Made by a program: the position numbers and the translations under genes. From contig CAMJAZ010000021.1 of NCBI GenBank assembly GCA_946403735.1, forward strand, positions 1-10,993: DNA of 10,993 bases, given 5' to 3'. The DNA comes from an uncultured Selenomonadales bacterium. GTDB taxonomy: Bacteria; Bacillota; Negativicutes; Selenomonadales; Selenomonadaceae. The notes beneath the pieces are model-generated. The model worked only from the letters and a program-made list of their open reading frames with translations. It was not told where the DNA came from and made no database searches. This document shows positions 1 to 6,140 of this stretch, piece by piece. The number at the start of each line of letters is the position of its first letter. Within the stretch, counting starts at the first letter, position 1.

Positions 1-360
1 AACAAATTTAAAATTTTTTGGCATTAACTCTTCAATATCAACTTTCAAAATGTCGCCTTGAATTAATTTAAAATTTTCATAACCAGCAAGTGTTTGAGAT
101 AAAACTGCGGGTAATTTTTTATCCAATTCAACCGCAGTAACTTTTGCGCCAGCTTCCAACAATCCCTGCGTCAAAGTTCCAATTCCTGGTCCAATTTCTA
201 AAATTTCTTCGCCTTCGGAAATTTCCGCCGCGTCGACAATTTTTTCTACAACTTCTGAATTTATTAAAAAATTTTGTCCTAATTTTTTTGACGCGCGAAG
301 ATTAAAAGTTTTCAAAATATGTCGCGTTGCTGATAAATTTGCAATTTTTGGGTGTAACAT
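1..360 (-). CDS. rsmA: 16S rRNA adenine dimethyltransferase RsmA/KsgA, N-terminal part (runs off the left edge)
   Basis: This is the first 120 codons, read leftward from an ATG at 360-358, and the frame is open to the edge. RsmA (KsgA) dimethylates two adjacent adenines near the 3' end of 16S rRNA during small-subunit maturation, using S-adenosylmethionine, in the cytoplasm. The translation shows the family signature in order: KKLGQNFLI near residues 25-33, the SAM-binding loop EIGPGIGTLT at 55-64, the acidic residue closing the next strand in VELD at 78-80, and QGDI at 101-104. The catalytic motif lies beyond the edge. A GGAG Shine-Dalgarno site (368-371) sits 7 bases upstream of the start, which supports it. 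Full-length family members are about 270-290 residues, so under half is here. It is divergent from amt and has its own candidate promoter at 396-424. Family identity is sure. Confidence 0.93.
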   Translation of the reverse strand, partial: MLHPKIANLSATRHILKTFNLRASKKLGQNFLINSEVVEKIVDAAEISEGEEILEIGPGIGTLTQGLLEAGAKVTAVELDKKLPAVLSQTLAGYENFKLIQGDILKVDIEELMPKNFKFV

Positions 361-395
361 TGTTTTTCTCCAATCTGTAAAATTTAGTCGACGGC

Positions 396-424
396 ATATT
401 AAGTTATTCGCCGCTAACCGTCAA
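396..424 (-). promoter_or_regulatory. Candidate sigma-70 promoter for rsmA
   Basis: Read on the minus strand there is TTGACG (424-419), a 17-base spacer and TAATAT (401-396). The -35 matches 5 of 6 consensus bases and the -10 matches 4 of 6. Transcription would begin near 389-390, about 30 bases before the rsmA start codon. The -10 element lies inside a 15-base sequence that recurs at 2344-2358. This is motif reading only. Confidence 0.5.
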
Positions 425-444
425 TAAAAAAATTTTCATTGAAC
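397..444 (+). repeat. Intergenic repeat, copy 1 (partner of 2344-2378)
   Basis: This copy carries the same two blocks as 2344-2378: the 15-mer at 397-411 and the 12-mer at 433-444. An extra stretch between them holds the -35 hexamer of the rsmA promoter. It lies between the divergent rsmA and amt genes. Confidence 0.6.
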
Positions 445-494
445 AAATTAGAATTTCGTTTAAAAAGTATTTCAGTATACAGTTTTATATCCGA

Positions 495-523
495 TTGACA
501 ACAAATTATAATAAAATTATAAT
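495..523 (+). promoter_or_regulatory. Perfect-consensus sigma-70 promoter for amt-glnK
   Basis: TTGACA at 495-500 and TATAAT at 518-523 are both exact consensus hexamers with the optimal 17-base spacer. Transcription would start near 530, giving a 5' leader of about 47 bases before the amt ATG at 577. Such a strong core promoter on an ammonium transporter operon suggests that control, if any, is by repression or after transcription rather than by an activator. That last point is inference. Confidence 0.85.
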
Positions 524-530
524 AGCTGTA

Positions 531-547
531 TTGACAGGTACCGTCAA
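531..547 (+). promoter_or_regulatory. Inverted repeat TTGAC-N7-GTCAA at the predicted amt transcription start
   Basis: Five-base arms TTGAC (531-535) and GTCAA (543-547) are separated by 7 bases and begin right at the predicted +1 of the amt promoter. The position suits a repressor operator; the arms are too short for a strong RNA hairpin. It is not the GlnR/TnrA consensus (TGTNA-N7-TNACA), though the spacing is the same. The regulator is unknown. Confidence 0.35.
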
Positions 548-576
548 AAAATTTCCACACGAAAGAGGTTTTCGCA

Positions 577-1896
577 ATGGATACGGTAAATGCAATTTCA
601 AGCGGCGATACAGCATGGGTACTGCTTAGCGCGTCAATGGTCTTCATAATGACGCCAGCAGTAGCGCTTTTCTACGGCGGAATGGTACGCGGCAAAAATG
701 TTTTATCAACAATAATGCAGTCAATGTTTATTCTTGGAATGATAAGCGTTGAATTTGTTTTAATCGGCTACACAATGGCATTTGGAGCAGATGTAAACGG
801 TTTAATCGGCGATTTATCAAAAATTGGACTGGCAGGCGTCGGCTATAATATTTTAGAAGGTACGACGATTCCAGAATTAGCGTTTATAATATTTCAGTGT
901 ATGTTTGCGGCGTTGACACCAGCATTGATAACTGGCGCGATTGCTGAAAGAATGAAATTTGGCGGCTTTGCAATTTTAATGTTGCTGTGGGCAATTTTCA
1001 TCTACAATCCAATGGCTCATTGGGTATGGGGCGGCGGATTTTTAGCACAACTCGGCGCATTAGATTTTGCAGGTGGACTTGTAATTCATATTTTATCAGG
1101 CGTAAGCGGTTTAACGATTTGCATTTTACTTGGCAAGCGGCGCGGTTATGGTAAGCGGGCAATGGTGCCTCACAATATTCCGATGTCAGTAATTGGCGCG
1201 GCGTTTTTATGGCTAGGCTGGATGTTTTTTGATGCAGGAAGTGCACTTGGCGCAAATGAATTAGCGGCGAATGCGTTTGTAGTTACTCACATAGCGGCGG
1301 CATCTGGACTAATCGGCTGGGTACTTATTGAATGGATTAGAAGCGGCAAGCCTACAGTTTTGGGCGCAATTTCAGGTTGTATAGCTGGATTAGTTGCGAT
1401 AACTCCTGCGTCAGGTTACGTAACAATTATTCCGTCAATATTTATCGGTTTAATAGGCGGCGGAATTTGTTACGGTTCAGTTGCAATTTTAAAAGCGCGT
1501 CTCGGTTACGACGATTCGCTTGACGCATTTGGAATTCACGGTGTAGGCGGAATTTGGGGAGCGTTGGCAACTGGACTTTGGGCAACGACTTCAATAAATC
1601 CTGATGGTGCTAACGGTCTTTTTTACGGCGAAACAGATTTATTTATCGCGCAGATTATTTCTATTGTCGTAGCGATAATTTTAGCAGTTGTCGGTTCAAC
1701 GGTTTTGTATAAAATTGTCAACGCCTTTGTTACGATTCGCGCAGATGAAACTGAAGAAATTAACGGGCTGGATATTTCTGAACACGGAGAAAGAGGTTAT
1801 ACCGAAACGATTTTCACAGGCGTACCGAATTTTATCAGTGAAGATTTTTCATCAACGTCAAGCGTATTTAATTTAAGTTCTCACGGTACGAATTGA
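577..1896 (+). CDS. amt: Ammonium transporter, Amt/AmtB family
   Basis: This is a 439-residue polytopic inner-membrane protein that conducts ammonium, expected to be a trimer with about 11 membrane segments. The sequence shows the hallmark pieces: the opening helix ending in ALFYGGMVRGKN (30-41), D163 before the first pore histidine H171 (LDFAGGLVIH), and the second pore histidine H321 in FGIHGVGGIWG. These align with E. coli AmtB D160, H168 and H318. The cytoplasmic tail carries the usual EINGLDISEHGERGY block (394-408), the region to which P-II docks in characterised members. The ATG at 577 has an AGAGG site (564-568) 8 bases upstream. Its stop is 13 bases before the P-II start, the classic amt-glnK arrangement. 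It has no cleavable signal peptide that I can call. The final 30 residues, rich in Ser/Thr/Phe, are not recognisable. Nothing appears broken. Confidence 0.96.
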   Translation: MDTVNAISSGDTAWVLLSASMVFIMTPAVALFYGGMVRGKNVLSTIMQSMFILGMISVEFVLIGYTMAFGADVNGLIGDLSKIGLAGVGYNILEGTTIPELAFIIFQCMFAALTPALITGAIAERMKFGGFAILMLLWAIFIYNPMAHWVWGGGFLAQLGALDFAGGLVIHILSGVSGLTICILLGKRRGYGKRAMVPHNIPMSVIGAAFLWLGWMFFDAGSALGANELAANAFVVTHIAAASGLIGWVLIEWIRSGKPTVLGAISGCIAGLVAITPASGYVTIIPSIFIGLIGGGICYGSVAILKARLGYDDSLDAFGIHGVGGIWGALATGLWATTSINPDGANGLFYGETDLFIAQIISIVVAIILAVVGSTVLYKIVNAFVTIRADETEEINGLDISEHGERGYTETIFTGVPNFISEDFSSTSSVFNLSSHGTN

Positions 1897-1900
1897 GGAG
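1895..1900 (+). promoter_or_regulatory. Shine-Dalgarno site fixing the glnK start
   Basis: GAGGAG at 1895-1900 overlaps the amt stop codon (1894-1896). It is 9 bases from the ATG at 1910 but directly abuts the in-frame TTG at 1901. The ATG is therefore the start. Confidence 0.75.
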
Positions 1901-1909
1901 TTGAAATTT

Positions 1910-2290
1910 ATGGAGCAACGAAAAATTACTAAGATTGATATAATTACGCGTCCGAATAAGTTGGAAGAGTTGAAAGACGCGTTAAATGCAATCGGCGTAC
2001 ACGGAATGACGGTAAGTCAAGTTTATGGTTGCGGTTTGACGAAAGGTCACAAGGAAGTTTATCGCGGGCGAGAATATGAAGTTAATCTTGTGCCGAAAAT
2101 AAAAGTTGAAACGGTCGTCTGTGAAATTCCCGTCGAAAAAGTTTTGGATACCGCGCAGAAAATTTTGCGAACTGGAAAATTTGGTGACGGAAAAATTTTT
2201 GTATATGAACTTTCAGACGCCGTGAGAATACGAACAGGACAGCGCGGCGTTGAAGCAATTATGGATATTCCTAGCGAAGTTAGCAAATAA
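1910..2290 (+). CDS. glnK: P-II nitrogen regulatory protein (GlnK/GlnB family)
   Basis: This is a 126-residue cytoplasmic signalling protein, expected to be a trimer, that reads 2-oxoglutarate and ATP/ADP and typically plugs its partner Amt channel when nitrogen is plentiful. It shows the N-terminal KITKIDIITRPNKLEELKDAL strand-helix, the T-loop YRGREY (51-56) with Y56 aligned to the uridylylated Tyr51 of E. coli GlnB, and the B- and C-loop signatures TGKFGDGKIFV (88-98) and IRTG (107-110). The residue aligned with Gln39, which helps hold Mg-ATP and 2-oxoglutarate in well-studied proteins, appears to be Thr44 (GCGLTKGH). It lies 13 bases after amt and is followed by a terminator, so amt and glnK form a two-gene operon. 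The family is clear. Whether to call it GlnK rather than GlnB rests on the amt linkage. Confidence 0.93.
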   Translation: MEQRKITKIDIITRPNKLEELKDALNAIGVHGMTVSQVYGCGLTKGHKEVYRGREYEVNLVPKIKVETVVCEIPVEKVLDTAQKILRTGKFGDGKIFVYELSDAVRIRTGQRGVEAIMDIPSEVSK

Positions 2291-2315
2291 TTGAATCTCC
2301 ATTAAAATAAAATTT

Positions 2316-2344
2316 GGACAGTCTAAATTGGCTGTCCGTTTTTT
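2316..2344 (+). terminator. Rho-independent terminator of amt-glnK
   Basis: GGACAGTC (2316-2323) pairs with GGCTGTCC (2330-2337), 8 base pairs including one T-G wobble, around the 6-base loop TAAATT. A G and then six T residues (2339-2344) follow. It begins 25 bases after the glnK stop and points along the plus strand. Confidence 0.9.
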
Positions 2345-2378
2345 ATTAAGTTATTCGCAGAAAAATTTTTCATTGAAC
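2344..2378 (+). repeat. Intergenic repeat, copy 2 (partner of 397-444)
   Basis: The 15-mer TATTAAGTTATTCGC (2344-2358) recurs exactly at 397-411, and the 12-mer TTTTCATTGAAC (2367-2378) recurs at 433-444. Both are in the same order and orientation with A/T runs between. Here the blocks are 8 bases apart, against 21 in the other copy. Confidence 0.6.
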
Positions 2379-2400
2379 TAAGTTTAAATTCTGTTATAAT
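2373..2400 (+). promoter_or_regulatory. Candidate sigma-70 promoter for the suf-prfA operon
   Basis: TTGAAC (2373-2378) and a perfect TATAAT (2395-2400) have a 16-base spacer. Transcription would start near 2407, leaving a leader of about 43 bases that contains a CTAAAAT direct repeat (2424-2437). It lies between the glnK terminator and the first suf gene, as expected for a new transcription unit. The -35 falls within the repeated block shared with 433-444. I see no convincing IscR- or SufR-type site. Confidence 0.65.
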
Positions 2401-2449
2401 TTTAAAAAATATATTTTTGAAAGCTAAAATCTAAAATTGAGGTAAATAA

Positions 2450-3193
2450 ATGGACGAAAAAATTTTAGGCGAAATGCCACTTGCAACGTGGCGCTGGCTC
2501 GGCGTTAATAGCGTTAAAGCTGATGTTGATGTTGAAGAAAAAATTATAAATGTTGCAGACGGAGAAGTTAAAAAAATTTCTGAAATAAATCTTTCAGTTG
2601 AAAATTCTGCGCAAAAAATTAAAATTAACGTCGGCAACTCTGCGCGTGTAGAACTTGCCGCCATTGATTTGGGACGAGGAAATTTTTCTGCAGACATTGA
2701 AATAAATCTTGACGGCGATGAATCCACTGCTGAAATAAATTCTGTGTACTTGGGCGACGATAAAAGGCGTCTTGATTTTAATTATGTGATTCGTCAACGC
2801 GGATTGCGTACAAATGCCGTTATGAATGTTCGCGGCGCATTGAATGGCGAATGTAATAAAATTTTTCGTGGAACATTAGATTTTCAACGCGGATCTAAAG
2901 GTTCAATCGGTCGTGAACTTGAGGAAGTCATAATTCTTTCCGATACGGTTAGAAATCGTTCAGTGCCGCTTATGCTGTCAAATGAAGATGACGTAGATGG
3001 ACATCACGCGGTTAGTGTTGGACGCCTTGACGACGAAAAAATTTTTTATTTAATGAGTCGTGGACTTGATAAATTTGAGGCAGAAAAATTAATCATTGAG
3101 GCGGCGTTTAATCCAGTACTTGAAAAAATTTCTGATGAATCACTCCGCGCAGAAATTTTCGATGAACTTCAAAGGAGATTGTCCTATGAATAA
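2450..3193 (+). CDS. sufD: Short SufB/SufD-family Fe-S cluster assembly protein
   Basis: This 247-residue protein belongs to the SufBD core family, which forms a beta-helical scaffold with the ATPase SufC for building Fe-S clusters in the cytoplasm. Evidence is the opening MPLATWRWLGVN (9-20), a run of short alternating beta strands (about 45-165), and a C-terminal block running from SVPLM (171-175) through DDVDGHHAVSVGRLDDE (180-196) to FYLMSRG (199-205). H186 aligns with the histidine of E. coli SufD implicated in assembly (H360). It is far shorter than SufB (about 470 residues) or SufD (about 420), lacking most of the N-terminal domain, yet looks intact. An ATG with GAGG at 2439-2442 sits 7 bases upstream. 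The stop overlaps the start of sufS by 8 bases, implying coupled translation. No sufC or full sufB accompanies it. I use sufD for lack of a better name; it might act in place of SufB. Confidence 0.82.
   Translation: MDEKILGEMPLATWRWLGVNSVKADVDVEEKIINVADGEVKKISEINLSVENSAQKIKINVGNSARVELAAIDLGRGNFSADIEINLDGDESTAEINSVYLGDDKRRLDFNYVIRQRGLRTNAVMNVRGALNGECNKIFRGTLDFQRGSKGSIGRELEEVIILSDTVRNRSVPLMLSNEDDVDGHHAVSVGRLDDEKIFYLMSRGLDKFEAEKLIIEAAFNPVLEKISDESLRAEIFDELQRRLSYE
3171..3177 (+). promoter_or_regulatory. Shine-Dalgarno site fixing the sufS start
   Basis: AAAGGAG (3171-3177) lies 8 bases before the ATG at 3186 and inside the end of the preceding gene. It selects this ATG over an upstream in-frame ATG at 3096, which would add 30 non-family residues. 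Confidence 0.85.
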
Positions 3194-4412
3194 AAATTTT
3201 TTAATGGACTTTCCAATTTTAAATCGCCATATGAATGGGCAACGAATGGTTTATCTTGACAACAGCGCAACTACGCAAAAGCCTGAAAGCGTGGTCCGCG
3301 CAATTTGTGGCTACTACGGCGGCTGTAATGCGAATCCACATCGCGGCGTTTATGAACTTAGCGTCAAGGCTACGAAAATTTATGAAGATACCCGCGTTAA
3401 AGTTCAAAAATTTATCAATGCCAAAAGTCCAGCCGAAATTATTTTTACAAAAAATGCTACAGAATCACTTAATCTTGTGGCGTATTCGTACGGGCTAGAA
3501 AATGTCAACGCTGGCGACGAAATTTTAATTACGATTAGCGAACATCATTCAAACCTTGTCACGTGGCAAATGGTGGCGAAGGCTAAAGGTGCAACGCTGA
3601 ATTACATTTACCTTGACGACGACGGAAATTTATCTGAAAAAGATATTTCCGCAAAACTTACGCGCAGAACAAAAATTTTAGCCGTCACGCAAATTTCTAA
3701 CGTACTTGGTTTAAAAAATGACATTAAAACTTTAGCCGCGAAAGCTCACGAAGTTGGCGCAGTTATCGTTGCTGACGGCGCACAATCAGTGCCGCACATT
3801 CCGGTTGACGTTCAAGACTTAGACGTTGATTTTTTAGCTTTTTCCGCGCATAAAATGTTAGGACCAATGGGCATTGGAATTTTATATGGACGTGAAAAAA
3901 TTCTCGACGAAATGAAACCTTTCCTTAGCGGCGGCGATATGATAGAATATGTTGAGGAACAAAATACGACTTTTGCTGAATTGCCGAATAAATTTGAAGC
4001 TGGTACGCAAAATGTTGGTGGAGCGGCAGGATTTAGCGCGGCGATTGATTATATTAATTCAATCGGATTTGATGAAATTGAACGAATTGAAAAAAGTTTG
4101 ACTGATTATGCCATTTCGGAGCTGAAAAAAATTCCATACGTCGAACTTTACGGTTGCGATTCGCGGCGCGATAATAAAATTGGAATTGTAACTTTCAACA
4201 TTAAAGAAGTACACCCTCACGACGTAGCGACGATTCTTGACGCTGAAGGCGTAGCGATTCGTGCAGGTCATCATTGCGCACAGCCGCTTATGAAATATTT
4301 GGGGCAAAATTCAACTTGCCGCGCTAGTTTTTATTTTTATAACACGATTGACGACGTAGACCGCCTTATTGACGCGATAAAAAAAGTTAGAGGAGTTATG
4401 AAACTTGCTTGA
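3186..4412 (+). CDS. sufS: Group II cysteine desulfurase SufS
   Basis: This is a 408-residue, PLP-dependent cytoplasmic enzyme that turns L-cysteine into L-alanine and leaves a persulfide on its active-site cysteine for Fe-S assembly. The sequence shows YLDNSATTQKP (23-33), the cofactor-stacking SEHHSN region (118-123), D197 with Q200 in VADGAQS, the Schiff-base lysine K223 in SAHKMLGP, and the persulfide cysteine C364 in RAGHHCAQP. The RAGHHCAQP form is typical of SufS rather than IscS/NifS. Length matches the family (about 405-410). It overlaps the SufD-like gene by 8 bases upstream and the sufU start by 8 bases downstream, so the three are tightly coupled. SufS usually works with SufU, which is next. 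Start choice is set by a strong Shine-Dalgarno site. Confidence 0.96.
   Translation: MNKNFLMDFPILNRHMNGQRMVYLDNSATTQKPESVVRAICGYYGGCNANPHRGVYELSVKATKIYEDTRVKVQKFINAKSPAEIIFTKNATESLNLVAYSYGLENVNAGDEILITISEHHSNLVTWQMVAKAKGATLNYIYLDDDGNLSEKDISAKLTRRTKILAVTQISNVLGLKNDIKTLAAKAHEVGAVIVADGAQSVPHIPVDVQDLDVDFLAFSAHKMLGPMGIGILYGREKILDEMKPFLSGGDMIEYVEEQNTTFAELPNKFEAGTQNVGGAAGFSAAIDYINSIGFDEIERIEKSLTDYAISELKKIPYVELYGCDSRRDNKIGIVTFNIKEVHPHDVATILDAEGVAIRAGHHCAQPLMKYLGQNSTCRASFYFYNTIDDVDRLIDAIKKVRGVMKLA
4389..4395 (+). promoter_or_regulatory. Shine-Dalgarno site supporting a TTG start for sufU
   Basis: AGAGGAG (4389-4395) is 9 bases before the TTG at 4405, inside the 3' end of sufS. No ATG or GTG with equal spacing lies in the sufU frame, so a TTG start is the best call. 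Confidence 0.7.
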
Positions 4413-4830
4413 AGATATTTATACAGAATTAATAGCCGAACACAGCCACGCTACGGAAAATCGGCGGCAACTTCCAAACGCTACAATCAAAGAACGCGGA
4501 CATAATCCAAGTTGCGGCGACGATATAACTTTGCAACTTGAAATTTCTGACGGCGTGATTAAAGATGCGGCTTTTACTGGGCAAGGTTGCGCAATTTCTC
4601 AAGCGTCAACCGATATGATGATTGAACTTCTGCGCGGAAAAAAAATTGACGACGCTAAAAAACTTGCGGAACTTTTTATAGCGATGATTAAAGGCGATGT
4701 TACGAATGATGATGAACTTGAACAGCTTGACGACGCGGCGGCGTTAAAAAATATTGCGAATATGCCAGCTCGCGTAAAATGTGCAACTTTAGCTTGGCAC
4801 ACATTTAATCAATGCGTAATGGATAATTAG
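4405..4830 (+). CDS. sufU: SufU, zinc-bound sulfur acceptor for SufS
   Basis: This 141-residue IscU-fold protein is of the SufU type. In studied Firmicutes, SufU accepts the persulfide sulfur from SufS through a zinc site and passes it on for Fe-S assembly. Expected ligands are visible: C37 and D39 in NPSCGDD, C62 in GQGCAISQAS, and C126 in VKCATLAWHT. These match the Cys/Asp/Cys/Cys zinc set of B. subtilis SufU. The roughly 18-20 residue stretch between the GQGC motif and the C-terminal Cys motif, present in SufU but absent from IscU, is consistent with 82-110 here. It starts with TTG and overlaps sufS by 8 bases. Its last codons and the spacer after it contain heptamer-repeat sequence (TAATGCG-like), so the extreme C-terminus may be less conserved. 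Confidence 0.94.
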   Translation: MLEDIYTELIAEHSHATENRRQLPNATIKERGHNPSCGDDITLQLEISDGVIKDAAFTGQGCAISQASTDMMIELLRGKKIDDAKKLAELFIAMIKGDVTNDDELEQLDDAAALKNIANMPARVKCATLAWHTFNQCVMDN

Positions 4831-4858
4831 GAATTAGAAATGCGAAATGCGTAATGAA
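4811..4858 (+). repeat. Degenerate heptanucleotide repeats at the sufU / glycosyltransferase junction
   Basis: AATGCGTAATG (4811-4821) lies in the last sufU codons. ATTAGGAATTAG (7-base period, 4826-4837) and AAATGCGAAATGCGTAATG (4838-4856) follow. The TAATGCG-type unit recurs at 8845-8863 after the ABC ATPase gene. Confidence 0.65.
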
Positions 4859-4865
4859 TTTTTTC

Positions 4866-4870
4866 GGAAG
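4866..4870 (+). promoter_or_regulatory. Shine-Dalgarno site fixing the glycosyltransferase start
   Basis: GGAAG (4866-4870) is 7 bases before the ATG at 4878. The upstream in-frame ATG at 4854 belongs to the repeat array and has no site at useful distance. Confidence 0.6.
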
Positions 4871-4877
4871 TGTAGTA

Positions 4878-6140
4878 ATGAATTTAAATGAACTCTATGA
4901 AAAATTTTGCGCCGCTAAAGAAATTGACGACGTAGAAAAAATTTGTGATTGTATTATTGATGCTTTAAAATTTCGTAAAAATTATAGCGTTGATGAAGAA
5001 TTGCCAGATAAGCTGAAAGAAATTTTAGAACTTAGTGAATTTCTTGTTTACGAATCGCTGAAATATTTGGGTGAAGGCAACGTCGAACGCGCGAAATTTT
5101 ACGCCTACACGATTGTCGACAATTTGACTGAACCGCCGCGTGGAAATTTTAATTTGTACTACATACTTGGGCGCGTAAATTATTTGTCTGGAAATTATGT
5201 TCGTGCCGCGAAATATTTTGCTGTTTACGATGATTTTCGTTTCCGCGTATGGCAGGACTTTGACGAGCTTAGTTTATTTTATCGCGCAAATTGTTTCGCC
5301 TTACTGCAACGTTTTGATGACGCGGCGAATTTTTATTCAGAAACGCTGAAAATTAAATCAAACTTTCAAGAGGCTAAACATAATCTCAAACTTGCAAGAA
5401 ATTACACGAACAAAAATTTAGCGCGGGAAATTATCAGCTTGTGGAATTTAGATGATTGGCGTGACGTGCCGATTTTCATAAATGCGCGGGATCGTCTTGG
5501 TGTAATGAAACAGCTGATTGATTGGCTACTTGACGCTGGCTACCGCAAATTGATAATTTTGGATAACGATTCGACGTACCAAAAACTTTTAGAATATTAT
5601 TCAGAGCTTGAAAAAAATTCTGCGGTTAAAATTATTCCGCTGAAAAAAAATTTAGGATATAAGGCATTGTGGAAGTCGAACATTTTGGAAAAAATGAAAA
5701 TTTCTTCGCCGTATGTTTACACTGACCCTGACGTTGTGCCAGTTGAGAATTGCCCGAAAGATTTTGTACGGAATTTGTACGAAATTTTGAATACGCACCG
5801 CGAATTTCGCAAAGTTGGTACGGCGCTTGTATGGGAGGATATAACTTTCTACGATAAAAGTTTTTGGCAACGTACCGAGAAAAATTTTGAACGGCAGGCA
5901 CGAATCAATAAAACTTTCGGCTATGCGAATGTCGACACAACTTTTGCGTTGTACTCAAACACGCGCAATTACAGTTTAAGATTTTCACTGCGTACAATGG
6001 GCGATTTGCGTTGCAAACATTTGCCTTGGTACTTTGACTATGACAATTTGCCTGACGATGAAAAATATTACGTGGCACACGCTGATAAAAGTTCATCGGT
6101 TGCGACGCGCTTAAAAGATAATGAGGTTGAAAATGCTTGA
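4878..6140 (+). CDS. Glycosyltransferase-like protein with an N-terminal helical-repeat (TPR-like) region
   Basis: This 420-residue protein has no signal peptide or membrane segment and is probably cytoplasmic. Residues 1-175 are helical with TPR-like pairs, for example YYILGRVNYLSGNYVRAAKYF (94-114) and YRANCFALLQRFDDAANFYSETLKI (135-159). From about 197 it resembles a GT-A-fold glycosyltransferase: VPIFINARDRL (197-207), KLIILDNDSTY (224-234), and YTDPDVV (281-287), where D283 and D285 may form the metal/nucleotide-sugar DxD motif. Near the end are NVDTTFALY (351-359) and HLPWYFD (381-387). I infer sugar transfer to a surface polysaccharide, lipid or protein; donor and acceptor cannot be read. 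It overlaps prfA by 8 bases. It is not part of known Fe-S assembly, so its place after sufU probably reflects shared transcription rather than function. The start at 4878 rather than 4854 is chosen on the Shine-Dalgarno site. Confidence 0.78.
   Translation: MNLNELYEKFCAAKEIDDVEKICDCIIDALKFRKNYSVDEELPDKLKEILELSEFLVYESLKYLGEGNVERAKFYAYTIVDNLTEPPRGNFNLYYILGRVNYLSGNYVRAAKYFAVYDDFRFRVWQDFDELSLFYRANCFALLQRFDDAANFYSETLKIKSNFQEAKHNLKLARNYTNKNLAREIISLWNLDDWRDVPIFINARDRLGVMKQLIDWLLDAGYRKLIILDNDSTYQKLLEYYSELEKNSAVKIIPLKKNLGYKALWKSNILEKMKISSPYVYTDPDVVPVENCPKDFVRNLYEILNTHREFRKVGTALVWEDITFYDKSFWQRTEKNFERQARINKTFGYANVDTTFALYSNTRNYSLRFSLRTMGDLRCKHLPWYFDYDNLPDDEKYYVAHADKSSSVATRLKDNEVENA
6123..6126 (+). promoter_or_regulatory. 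Shine-Dalgarno site fixing the prfA start
   Basis: GAGG (6123-6126) is 6 bases before the ATG at 6133. It excludes the in-frame ATG at 6121, which precedes it. The resulting N-terminus MLDKLQKVEDR is the usual one for the family. Confidence 0.8.

Noticed and set aside
528..541. NtcA-type box GTA-N8-TAC at the amt promoter
   Set aside because: The consensus has only six fixed bases and NtcA is a cyanobacterial regulator; gene content does not suggest a cyanobacterium.
1901..1909. TTG at 1901 as the glnK start
   Set aside because: The GAGGAG site ends at 1900, giving zero spacing; the ATG at 1910 has 9 bases and gives a normal P-II N-terminus.
4854..4877. Upstream in-frame ATG (4854) as the glycosyltransferase start
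   Set aside because: It belongs to the TAATGCG-like repeat and lacks a Shine-Dalgarno site at useful distance; the ATG at 4878 has GGAAG 7 bases upstream.
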